The position numbers and the translations under genes were made by a program. 64,000 bases of DNA from Lachnospiraceae bacterium (GTDB lineage Bacteria; Bacillota; Clostridia; Lachnospirales; Lachnospiraceae). Where the stretch lies: positions 39,324-103,323 of the forward strand of contig VSNM01000012.1 of assembly GCA_009774245.1 (NCBI GenBank), in the 5' to 3' direction. The notes under the pieces were generated by a model. The model searched no databases. It was not told the origin of the DNA and saw only the letters and a list, made by a program, of their open reading frames with translations. Positions 50,626 to 58,782 of the stretch are shown in pieces (position 1 is the stretch's first letter; the number at the start of each line of letters is the position of its first letter).

Positions 50626-51543
50626 TTAAAGTACTTCAATTTCCAGCAGTGTCAAAAGCAACGCCATGCGCACATATACGCCGTACTGCACCTGGCGGAA
50701 GTACACGGCCCGGGGATCGTCGTCGACCTCGACGGAGATCTCATTGACGCGCGGGAGTGGATGCAGGACGATCATGTCAGGTTTGGCAAGCTCCATCTTT
50801 TCCTTGTCGAGGATATAGTAATCCTTCAATCTCACATAGTCCTCCTCATTAAAGAAGCGCTCCTTCTGCACCCTTGTCATGTACAGGATGTCAAGCTCCG
50901 GCATGACCTCCTCCAGTTTGCGGACCTCGCGGAAGGGGACGTTCTTCTCGCGGAGCATCTCGATGATGTAGTCGGGGATCGTGAGCTCCTCGGGGGAGAT
51001 AAATACGAAGTGGATGTCATCGTAGCGCACAAGCGCATTGATCAGCGAGTGTACGGTGCGGCCAAATTTGAGATCGCCGCAGAGTCCGATGGTAAAATGG
51101 TCGAGGCGTTTCTTGATCGCGCGTATGGTCAGAAGATCGGTGAGCGTCTGCGTGGGATGCTGATGGCCGCCGTCGCCGGCGTTGATCACAGGGATGGAAG
51201 AGCGTGACGCAGCCACCATGGGAGCGCCCTCCTTGGGATGACGCATCGTACAGATGTCGGCAAAGCAGGAGACCACGCGGATGGTGTCCGATACACTCTC
51301 GCCCTTTGCGGCAGAGGAGGAGTTGGCATCCGAAAATCCCAGCACCTGGCCGCCCAGATTGAGCATCGCGGCCTCAAAGCTCAGGCGCGTGCGCGTACTC
51401 GGCTCATAGAAGCATGTGACAAGCTTTTTGCCCTCGCAGGCGTGCGCATACCTGGCGGGATTGTGCTCAATATCCTCAGCGAGGGTAAAGAGCCTGTCCA
51501 GTTCCTCTGTGGAAAAATCAAGCGGACTCATTAAATGTCTCAT
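50626..51543 (-). CDS. pyrB: Aspartate carbamoyltransferase catalytic subunit
   Basis: A 305-residue PyrB: CFYEPSTRTRLSFEAAM carbamoyl phosphate site, GHQHPTQTLTDL, and HPLPRVNEI aspartate loop. It catalyses the first committed step of pyrimidine synthesis. Transcription is likely controlled by a leader peptide and attenuator at 51588-51728. AGGAGG at 51549-51554 region precedes the start. Confidence 0.97.
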   Translation of the reverse strand: MRHLMSPLDFSTEELDRLFTLAEDIEHNPARYAHACEGKKLVTCFYEPSTRTRLSFEAAMLNLGGQVLGFSDANSSSAAKGESVSDTIRVVSCFADICTMRHPKEGAPMVAASRSSIPVINAGDGGHQHPTQTLTDLLTIRAIKKRLDHFTIGLCGDLKFGRTVHSLINALVRYDDIHFVFISPEELTIPDYIIEMLREKNVPFREVRKLEEVMPELDILYMTRVQKERFFNEEDYVRLKDYYILDKEKMELAKPDMIVLHPLPRVNEISVEVDDDPRAVYFRQVQYGVYVRMALLLTLLEIEVL

Positions 51544-51587
51544 AAAAACCTCCTATAATAGAAAATAAGATAGAAAAATGTGCAATC

Positions 51588-51618
51588 GAGTAGGGAAGAG
51601 CCATCTTCCCCCACTCGC
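51588..51618 (-). promoter_or_regulatory. Second hairpin in the pyrBI leader
   Basis: On the minus strand CGAGT.GGGGAAG pairs with CTTCCC.ACTCG around ATGG, a stem of about 12 bp. It lies between the attenuator terminator and pyrB, with no T run. It could be an mRNA-stabilising or antitermination structure. Confidence 0.55.
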
Positions 51619-51628
51619 CGCTGCGCAT

Positions 51629-51653
51629 AAAAAAAGGAGAAATCAATTCTCCT
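51629..51653 (-). terminator. Attenuator terminator of pyrBI
   Basis: On the minus strand AGGAGAA (51653-51647) pairs with TTCTCCT (51641-51635) followed by a run of T. It begins four bases after the pyrL stop, so a ribosome finishing the leader would overlap it. Confidence 0.82.
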
Positions 51654-51656
51654 CAA

Positions 51657-51728
51657 CTAAAATACAGGAATATGAAAATGACAAATAAATCTAAAACGAG
51701 ACTGAGCGGTGCAAGAAATATTCGACAT
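51657..51728 (-). CDS. pyrL: pyrBI leader peptide (PyrL-like)
   Basis: A 23-codon frame on the minus strand: MSNISCTAQS, then RFRFICHFHIPVF and stop. AGGAGG lies eight bases before the ATG. Five Phe codons and other U-rich codons make the RNA very rich in uridine just before the attenuator hairpin. In E. coli pyrBI, low UTP stalls the polymerase in such a stretch, so the translating ribosome catches up and blocks the terminator. Same logic is inferred here; sequence homology to E. coli PyrL is not expected. Confidence 0.75.
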   Translation of the reverse strand: MSNISCTAQSRFRFICHFHIPVF

Positions 51729-51765
51729 AATCATTTCCTCCTGTTTTCAAATATGTTCTTTTGTT

Positions 51766-51794
51766 ATCGTACCATATCTGAGCGATGCTTTCAA
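51766..51794 (-). promoter_or_regulatory. pyrBI promoter
   Basis: On the minus strand TTGAAA (51794-51789), 17-base spacer, TACGAT (51771-51766), about 38 bases before the leader peptide start. Confidence 0.72.
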
Positions 51795-51850
51795 GGATAA
51801 TTGTCAAAAACTTGAAATTTTTGAAATTACTATAGGCAGATTCTGCTTGA

Positions 51851-52267
51851 TATGCGTCCAAAGATTTTTTCTTAAAGGATTTAGGGTTAACATCCTATAA
51901 TCCATGGGATATTGTCAGGAAAACGCATGGTTTCCTTTGGGATGACTATATGTGGATACGGTTTGAGGGAGAAAAGCTGACATGGGAGGACGTGAATCTT
52001 GGAAAATTATGATATTTTGATAATGGACAGGCTTTGGGAGCAAACTGGAATCTGTGTCCTCCTATCTGGTCCGTTGAGGAATGTGTTCAAAACTTGCATT
52101 CCTGTACAATTTCAGGTTCTTTTGAGATGCAGTTTTCGGTAGTGCGCAATACATTGAAAATTGACTATAATACGCTCATGTCACAATTGTCTGGTTTCGA
52201 GATAAAATCCAGAGTAATTGACATATTGAAATATCAATTGCTGAGATATCAAAAGATCTTTTCTTGA
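51851..52267 (+). pseudogene. Remnant of an unrecognised protein gene with in-frame stop
   Basis: One reading frame runs from 51851 to 52267 and is interrupted only by TGA at 52010-52012. Before the stop it reads LTSYNPWDIVRKTHGFLWDD and IRFEGEKLTWEDVNLGKL, after it FDNGQALGANWNLCPP and a helical C-terminus. The continuity and Trp/Asp-rich protein-like composition on both sides of the stop suggest a decayed gene lacking its 5' end and start. Family not identified. It lies next to the XRE regulator, at the left border of the polysaccharide module. Confidence 0.55.
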
Positions 52268-52305
52268 ATCTTCATAACCAGCGCAGCAAAAACTGTAAGA
52301 TCAGA

Positions 52306-52638
52306 TCAAATCTCTCGCTGCTCTTCTAATAAGCGCTGAATATATCCATACAGATATTTCTTGTTATCGTCTGTCAGGGCTGAGTATAATTTTAAGATTT
52401 CGGTATCGAGGGGATCGGCCTCGGTCTCAAATATAGGTTCATTCCCGTTTTCAATCCAATCCCGTCTGACATGGAATGTCCGGCAGATATCCAGGAGGAC
52501 TCTCTCTGTGAGTCCGATCCGGCGCGTCTCTATATTGCCAAGGTTAGAACCAGATATATTGATTTTTGCGGAAAATTCCTCAAGTGTCATCTTGAGGATT
52601 TTTTTTCTTAAATGGCGGATACGTTCATATGGTTCCAT
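52306..52638 (-). CDS. XRE-family transcriptional regulator
   Basis: A 110-residue protein: residues 5-60 form a helix-turn-helix of the Cro/CI type (RIRHLRKKILKMTLEEFSAK, ISGSNLGNIETRRIGLTERV), followed by a FHVRRDWIENGNEPIF linker and a C-terminal helical part ending in YGYIQRLLEEQ. It is divergent from the small gene at 52783 and the strong promoter between them probably contains its operator. Confidence 0.9.
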   Translation of the reverse strand: MEPYERIRHLRKKILKMTLEEFSAKINISGSNLGNIETRRIGLTERVLLDICRTFHVRRDWIENGNEPIFETEADPLDTEILKLYSALTDDNKKYLYGYIQRLLEEQREI

Positions 52639-52719
52639 GCAATTACCTCCTTGTGTGTCATGAATTGATTATAACGCAAAGAAAAATGCTTGTAAAGGAA
52701 AAATAATGACAAAATTTTC

Positions 52720-52748
52720 TTGACAAAAGGAAAAACTAAGAATAAAAT
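52720..52748 (+). promoter_or_regulatory. Strong promoter of the small gene and possibly the polysaccharide module
   Basis: Consensus TTGACA at 52720-52725, 17-base spacer, TAAAAT at 52743-52748. The repeated GACAAAA around 52708-52727 may be regulator-binding DNA. Confidence 0.75.
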
Positions 52749-52782
52749 CATTGTAACAAGAAAAACAAAAGGGGTAGGGCAG

Positions 52783-52974
52783 ATGGAAAATGGGATAGCA
52801 GAATTGAATGAGGTAAAGGAAATCAGCGTTGTGCTGACGAGGGAAAACAAGAAGTATGTCGTTGCCGTAGCAAATGCGTTGTTATTTTCACAGGGCAGTC
52901 AGGAACGACACTGTTGTCAGTCGGGGAGTGGCATCAAATCACAGGAGTGTATTGTGAGCAATTGTGAGCAATAA
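52783..52974 (+). CDS. Small protein divergent from the XRE regulator
   Basis: A 63-residue protein: ELNEVKEISVVLTRENKKYVVAVANALLFSQ followed by a Cys-rich tail with little structure. The K-Y-V-V-A-V-A-N-A-L-L-F helix resembles small genes often found next to such regulators in Lachnospiraceae; function unknown. GGGGTAGGGC precedes ATG 52783. The end contains a GTGAGCAATT 10-mer repeated in tandem (52951-52975), and the tail may have been changed by it. Confidence 0.6.
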   Translation: MENGIAELNEVKEISVVLTRENKKYVVAVANALLFSQGSQERHCCQSGSGIKSQECIVSNCEQ

Positions 52975-53032
52975 TTTGTATAAATAATGCTTATACGCAG
53001 TAGGAATGGGGAGCGCCGGAGGATGGAAAGAT

Positions 53033-53776
53033 ATGGAAGATATACGGGTTAGTATCATAACGGTCTGTCATAACAGCGAGGATACGATCAGGGATACGAT
53101 AAATTCTATTCTATGTCAGACATACCACAATCTGGAATACATCATAATTGATGGAAAGTCCAGTGACCGGACTATGGACATTATCATGGAATATCGGCAG
53201 GCATTTGCAGAAAAGCACATCGTTTACCGCTATCTGTCCGAGCCCGATGACGGGATGTATGATGCGATGAATAAGGGAATCCATTTAGCATCAGGGGAGC
53301 TGGTCGGAATTATCAATAGTGATGACTGGTATGAGCCGGATGCCATATATGTGGCGGCACGGTGTTTTGAAGAAGTACAGTATGATCTGTTTTATGCGGA
53401 TTTGTGTATTATCGGAAAAAAGGGGAGTTTTATCAAAAAGGCAAAAGACAGTGCCTGGGTGACATCGAGATATTGGAATCATCCCACGACCTTTATTCCC
53501 AGATGGGTATATGAGAAATATTCTTATAAAAATGAGAGTATTCATGATGACTGGGACCTGATCCTGCGGATACGGAAGGGATTGCCTGGATGCAAAGTCT
53601 GTGTTGTAAACAAAGTACTTGCAAATTTTCGCAGATACGGCGTGAGTCATAAAAAGAGTATCAAAAAGGCACTGCAGCGGGCGAGAATCAAATACAAAAT
53701 ATACAGGGACAATGGGTACAGCAGGTTGTATTTTATAGAATGCTATGGAATGGAAGCAGCTAAGCTGGTATTATGA
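53033..53776 (+). CDS. Family 2 glycosyltransferase
   Basis: A 247-residue GT-A enzyme: VSIITVCHNSEDTIRDTINSI, YIIIDGKSSDRT, a YLSEPDDGMYDAMNKGI segment and INSDDWYEPDAI with the DXD motif. It resembles WcaA/WbbD-like enzymes adding a sugar to a lipid-linked oligosaccharide on the cytoplasmic side. ATG 53033 with GGAGG at 53018-53022. First of five AT-richer genes forming a polysaccharide module. Confidence 0.92.
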   Translation: MEDIRVSIITVCHNSEDTIRDTINSILCQTYHNLEYIIIDGKSSDRTMDIIMEYRQAFAEKHIVYRYLSEPDDGMYDAMNKGIHLASGELVGIINSDDWYEPDAIYVAARCFEEVQYDLFYADLCIIGKKGSFIKKAKDSAWVTSRYWNHPTTFIPRWVYEKYSYKNESIHDDWDLILRIRKGLPGCKVCVVNKVLANFRRYGVSHKKSIKKALQRARIKYKIYRDNGYSRLYFIECYGMEAAKLVL

Positions 53777-53821
53777 GGCGCTGGAAGTCGGCCCAAAAAG
53801 CGGAGAAGGTAATAAAGTACG

Positions 53822-54892
53822 ATGAGATTATATGTCGATATGATTGCGTTTTACCTGCAAAAGGCAGGAGGAATTACCAATGTATGGAAGGAACTGCTTA
53901 TAAGGATGCTCAGGGACAGGATGGATGTGATCCTGATTTTGCAGAGCGCGGAGTGCCATAATATTTATTTTGAGCAGATCATGAGTCTGGCTCCTGAGAT
54001 CATTTATGAAAATGGCAATAACATTTTCATAAACAGGTATTCATCAGTAAAATGTCATTTGGAGAAAGGGAGCAGGTTTCTGTCGACATATTACAGGATC
54101 AGTCTGGACAGAACAATTTTTCAGTATGTGGTGATACATGATTTTACCTATGAACGTTATGTGAAAGGTGTGAGGAGGGCAATTCATTCATGGCAGAAGA
54201 AAAGGGCAGTAAAATGTGCAGACTCCCTTGTATGTGTGTCCGAAAATACAAAAAAAGATCTTTTATTGTTCTGTCCGTGGGTGAAAAAAGAGGAAGTCTG
54301 TGTGATTTATAATGGTGCAGGCGATTTGTATCATCCCTGTTGTAACATTGGAAGAGTAGAGGAACTGGGGAAATATAACAGCATTCCTTTTCTGCTTTAT
54401 GTCGGTTCGAGAGCAGGCTATAAGCGTTTTGATATCGCGGTTAAGGCGGCCGGAAGCAGAAAATATGGACTGGTCATAGTTGGCGGTGGCGCCCTGGATC
54501 AAAAGGAGCTCAGGATGCTGCGTCAGGAAATAGGAGATCAGTATGTACATATATCAAATGTATCAGATGAGAGACTGAATCTTATATATAACAAGGCATT
54601 TGCATTGATGTATCCGTCTGAGTATGAGGGATTTGGCATACCCGTTATAGAGGCACAGAGGGCAGGTTGTCCTGTTATTGCCTGTAAGGGTTCGTCGATC
54701 AGCGAGATTATGGGGGATAAGGGGAGACTTTTGTCTGCGTGTGAAGTTTCGGAGGCGGAGCGGTTTCTTTCTGATTTGGAAAATAGAGAGTATAGGGAAA
54801 TGATAATAGCAGAAGGATACAAAAATGCGGAGCGGTTTTCGTGGGACGGTGCGTACAGTGCATACAGAAAGCTGTTTTGTGGAATATTGTAA
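53822..54892 (+). CDS. Family 4 glycosyltransferase
   Basis: A 356-residue GT-B enzyme with VIHDFTYERY, VCVSENTKKDLL, FLLYVGSRAGYKRFDIAVKA and the signature PSEYEGFGIPVIEAQRAGCPVIA holding the E-x7-E motif. Cytoplasmic retaining transferase using a nucleotide sugar. Its stop TAA shares a base with the ATG of the next gene, so the two are coupled. Confidence 0.93.
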   Translation: MRLYVDMIAFYLQKAGGITNVWKELLIRMLRDRMDVILILQSAECHNIYFEQIMSLAPEIIYENGNNIFINRYSSVKCHLEKGSRFLSTYYRISLDRTIFQYVVIHDFTYERYVKGVRRAIHSWQKKRAVKCADSLVCVSENTKKDLLLFCPWVKKEEVCVIYNGAGDLYHPCCNIGRVEELGKYNSIPFLLYVGSRAGYKRFDIAVKAAGSRKYGLVIVGGGALDQKELRMLRQEIGDQYVHISNVSDERLNLIYNKAFALMYPSEYEGFGIPVIEAQRAGCPVIACKGSSISEIMGDKGRLLSACEVSEAERFLSDLENREYREMIIAEGYKNAERFSWDGAYSAYRKLFCGIL

Positions 54893-56152
54893 TGTTGGCG
54901 ATATTAAGTATTGATACAGTGTTTGTTTTATATTTCGTCGTGAGATACTGTATCGAAAAAGGAAAACTTAAGATTAATCATATTTTTTGTGTCTCGCTGG
55001 GATATGTATATTATGGGTTGATTCCGTTTTGGTGTTTCGAATCAGGGATAGTGTTTCATAATGGAGGATATCAGTCGCTGCTGATGTATTATTCGCAAAT
55101 TTCGCGTGTGAATCTGATCAAGTATTTCATTCTTTCTTTCCTTATGTATGTTATGTTTATATTAGGCAGCAGGACTGCGAAAAGAAGATTTGTTATTCAA
55201 AAAAGGAAAGCATCGATTAGATTCAGCGAACAGGTATTGTTTCCTGTTGTAATATTGTTAGGCCTGGCTATTCTGTGGCTGAATAGGAAATTTCTGTTCA
55301 AAGGCTATAATGGGATTAAGAATGCGTATAAAGGTACATTGTCAGCATATGTCATTATGCTCTTTTCAATCGCACTAATGAACTTTTTTGCCCAGAGGAG
55401 GACGCTTCATTTTACAAGGAGATTTTTCAATAAGTGGGGGATAGCGTTCACACTCTTTTCTGTAATGCTGTTGTCAATGGGGGGGAAGGCTTTATGTGTT
55501 GACCAGCATATTTGCGATATTAGTATGTTATTCCTGTTATCATGTGAATGGGATTTCTATCAGAAGTTTTGGGAAAATATTTCTGGGATTAATTCTGGCA
55601 GCCGGATTGATCGGGGTAGTCAGACAAGGAAGGGCGGTTTACGTAAAGGATGTGCTGTTCAATATTTTAGAGGAACCGCTATATTGTTCCTTTTCACTGC
55701 TCACCTATTTGGGCAACAATGAAATTGACAGCTGGTTTACCTTCCCGGTAATTTTGTTCAGTGGATTGATCAATTTGGTTCCGACCATTATTTTTCCAGA
55801 CAAGATAAAATATATCAGAAGTGTGTTTGATCTGGGCAGAGAGATAAGTTCTCCGCTTGGCGGAATGCATTATTTTGTTTCTTTTACAATTGATTTTGGA
55901 ATAGTGGGCTCAATGCTTATGTTTTATGTATTTGGAAGAATCACGCGGGTATTGTGCCAGGAGCCGGAATTGGATTTGAAGAAAACAATTTATTGTCTGA
56001 TATGTTCATATATGACATTTGGAATATATCGTGATCCAATTGCCATTTCGATTGTGAAGGATATTATTGAATTTTCGATCGTGATACCAGTTATGGTTTT
56101 CTGTATAAATCAAATATTATTTGCGTATGTCAAGAAGGAAAAGAGAAGATGA
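54892..56152 (+). CDS. Wzy-like O-antigen/capsule polymerase, frameshifted at a G7 tract
   Basis: Read as one gene it needs a shift at the run of seven G at 55479-55485. The first frame (54892 onward) gives about 198 residues of membrane helices up to LLSMGGK, then goes out of frame and ends at 55722. With six G the sequence continues as SMGGRLYVLTSIFAILVCY into the second frame to 56152, restoring 419 residues with about ten membrane helices and a large loop (TFPVILFSGLINLVPTIIF). This fits Wzy polymerases. The tract may be a phase-variation switch, a fixed mutation or a sequencing error. The end overlaps the next ATG (ATGA). Confidence 0.8.
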
Positions 56153-57288
56153 ATTGTAAACAATTAGTTATTTTATTCAGCAAAAATATTTTGCTGCGCA
56201 ATGTGAATAGAACGCATTTCAAGAAGAATAGTCTGTTAATATACGTAACAAAACCATTTGTAAAAAAATATGGAAAGGTCACACATCCCAATTATTACAA
56301 AGCGAGGATTATCAGCGGATGTCTAAAAGAGTGCGGATATAATGTTGATGTCATCTATTCGGAGTACACCAGAAAATTAGATTTGCGCAAATACAGTTTT
56401 ATTATAGGGATGGGAGAAGGCTATACAAATACATATGGAAAGACGGACCGGCATTGCAAGAGAGTCTACCTGGCAACGGGAACCTGCTTTACAACAGCGA
56501 ACCAGCGGGAATTGGAGCGGTGGATCTCATTGTATCAAAAGAATAAAGGTTTTGCGGGGGCAGAGCGGTTTGAAAAAGTAAAGGATTATGTAAAAGCAGT
56601 GGGGAGTCTGTATGATTCCGACGCTGTTATTGCCGGGGGCGATAATGAATGGGTGATGAAGTCATATGAGTGGATTCACAGTAAAAAATATATGGTGGGT
56701 TCTATCGCATTGACGAATTTCCGGTATGGTGACATGAGCCGGAACATACATAAGAGCAGACACAGGGTATTATTTTTATGTGGAAATGGATGCATACATA
56801 AAGGGCTTGATATAGTTGTGGAGGCCTTCTGGGAGAGACAGGATTATGAGCTTTACATTGTGGGAAATGTGGAAGAAGGGTTTCACAATGCTTATAGAAA
56901 AGAAATTGAGCAGGGAAATATTGTGCTGGAAAAGTTTCAGGATGCAAATTCTGAAGCATTTCGGGAAATATGCAGCAGGTGTGGTTTTATTATTAATATG
57001 AGCTGCAGTGAGAGCTGCTGTACATCTGTTCTTACCGGAATGGCTACAGGCTTGATTCCTATCATAACGGAGGCGGAAGGGATCAATATCGGGGACAGTG
57101 GGTATTTGTTGATGCGTGCTGATCGTCAGGAGATCGGAAAGACATTGGATATGATCAATCAGGCCACGGAAGAGGAATTAATTGACAAAATGGAAAAGGC
57201 TTCAGGCATAATAGTGAATCAATATAGCCAGCGTTCATTTTATGCAAGATTTAAAGAAGCGCTGGAAGATATATTGGAGGTCGGTTAA
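56149..57288 (+). CDS. GT-B fold glycosyltransferase
   Basis: A 379-residue protein. N-terminal HPNYYKARIISGCLKECGY and IIGMGEGYTNTYGK, then a C-terminal half with VLFLCGNGCIHKGLDIVVEA (family GrlxxxKG), ELYIVGN and NMSCSESCCTSVLTGMATGLIPIIT in place of the E-x7-E region. It is probably a family 4-like glycosyltransferase though more diverged than the previous one. Overlaps the polymerase stop by four bases. Confidence 0.85.
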   Translation: MNCKQLVILFSKNILLRNVNRTHFKKNSLLIYVTKPFVKKYGKVTHPNYYKARIISGCLKECGYNVDVIYSEYTRKLDLRKYSFIIGMGEGYTNTYGKTDRHCKRVYLATGTCFTTANQRELERWISLYQKNKGFAGAERFEKVKDYVKAVGSLYDSDAVIAGGDNEWVMKSYEWIHSKKYMVGSIALTNFRYGDMSRNIHKSRHRVLFLCGNGCIHKGLDIVVEAFWERQDYELYIVGNVEEGFHNAYRKEIEQGNIVLEKFQDANSEAFREICSRCGFIINMSCSESCCTSVLTGMATGLIPIITEAEGINIGDSGYLLMRADRQEIGKTLDMINQATEEELIDKMEKASGIIVNQYSQRSFYARFKEALEDILEVG

Positions 57289-57298
57289 TTTATTATTT

Positions 57299-58774
57299 AT
57301 GGTACATGGAGATAAAAGACTTTTAAAAAACAGTATTGCATCATTGGTTCAGCAAATAGTGACAATTTTTTTGGGCCTGATATTGTCGCGTTTTATTTTA
57401 TTGGCTTATGGCTCTGCAACAAATGGATTGATTTCGTCTATTAATCAGTTTATCGGATTGATTGCTCTCATGGAAGGGGGGATGGGGGTTGTAGCAAGAG
57501 TGGTATTTTACAAGCCTCTGGCGGAAAGAGATCAGATTCAGATCAGCATTGCATACAAGACGGTGTCGCACTTCTTCACAAGGCTTTCTTTTTTGCTTTT
57601 CATCTATCTGGCGGTGTTGTCTATCGTGTATCCCCTGATTTCGAAATCAGGATATTCTTTTGGTTTTGTCTCTATATTGGTATTGATACTGGGGCTTTCA
57701 TCTATATTTGAGTATTGTTTTGGCATTACAAGTCAGATGCTGCTGATTGCAGACCAGAAAGGATATGTTTACTCAGCGATACAAATCTTCTTTTTTATTG
57801 TCCGGACAATATCTGCGATATTATTAATAGGGAGAGGGTACTCTGTTCATACGGTTAAATTTGTGAGTGCAGTGGTATATATCATCAGGCCGTTACTGCT
57901 CTGTTATTACACGAAAAAAAGATATAAGATTGATACGTCGGTATCTGTTGATAAAACGTTGCTTTCGCAAAAAAATGCTGCCTGGGTGAGGCATATTGCG
58001 ACGTATGTCCATACAGGGACAGATATCATGCTTCTGACATTGTTTTCCAATATGGCATGGGTATCCGTATATTCGGTCTACCAGTATGTAATTCATAGTC
58101 TGTCGGTTTTAGTGTCAGCTATACTAAATAATCTGGAAGCTGTCTTTGGAGAAGCGTTTGCAAAGGAGGATAAGGGGCAGCTAAAATGGCTGGTGCAAAA
58201 GTATGATCTGATATCAAAAATATTCGTTGGAACTTGTTTTACCACCTGTATGATTGTAATTGATTCATTTATTGGGATTTATACAAAAGATATCGTTGAC
58301 ATACAGTATTTCCAACCTGTTTTTTCAGGCATTCTGTGTATTGCTGAAATGTTTTATTGTATGGGACTGATTTATCAGAATATTTACATAGCAGCAGGAC
58401 ATATCAGGCAAACCCAATGGATGGCTGTACTGGAGGCGGTGATCAATGTATTTGTTTCCTTGATTCTGGTCAGAAAGTATCATATTGTGGGTGTTGCTGG
58501 CGGAACATTAGCGGCCATGATTTTTAAAAATGTGATAGAGGTATACTATGTCAAAAAGTATATACTGGATATATCGTTACGTGTTCTGTTGAAAAATTAT
58601 GCCGTTAATTTGGGAACAGGCGCCATGCTGGTTGTTGTCTTTAAAAACACACATATGGCGCAGGTGACGAATTTTTTACATTTTTTTGGATATGCCGTTA
58701 TTGTTTTTGGAGTTTGCCTGTTATGTTTTTATGCGTCAATCTTATTGTGTTTCAATGGTTCCGGAAGGTGGTGA
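57299..58774 (+). CDS. Wzx-like flippase (polysaccharide export, MOP superfamily)
   Basis: A 491-residue protein with about 12-14 membrane helices, starting KNSIASLVQQIVTIFLGLIL and SRFILLAYGSATNGLISSINQF as in RfbX/Wzx proteins. It would move the undecaprenyl-linked repeat unit across the membrane for the Wzy polymerase. ATG 57299; GGAGG is 18 bases upstream, so the start is uncertain. It ends the module. Confidence 0.9.
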   Translation: MVHGDKRLLKNSIASLVQQIVTIFLGLILSRFILLAYGSATNGLISSINQFIGLIALMEGGMGVVARVVFYKPLAERDQIQISIAYKTVSHFFTRLSFLLFIYLAVLSIVYPLISKSGYSFGFVSILVLILGLSSIFEYCFGITSQMLLIADQKGYVYSAIQIFFFIVRTISAILLIGRGYSVHTVKFVSAVVYIIRPLLLCYYTKKRYKIDTSVSVDKTLLSQKNAAWVRHIATYVHTGTDIMLLTLFSNMAWVSVYSVYQYVIHSLSVLVSAILNNLEAVFGEAFAKEDKGQLKWLVQKYDLISKIFVGTCFTTCMIVIDSFIGIYTKDIVDIQYFQPVFSGILCIAEMFYCMGLIYQNIYIAAGHIRQTQWMAVLEAVINVFVSLILVRKYHIVGVAGGTLAAMIFKNVIEVYYVKKYILDISLRVLLKNYAVNLGTGAMLVVVFKNTHMAQVTNFLHFFGYAVIVFGVCLLCFYASILLCFNGSGRW

Positions 58775-58782
58775 GTCTGTAA

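Noticed and set aside
51709..51900. 63-codon plus-strand frame over the pyrBI leader
   Set aside because: No ribosome binding site; composition is unlike a protein and it overlaps the promoter and leader peptide on the other strand.
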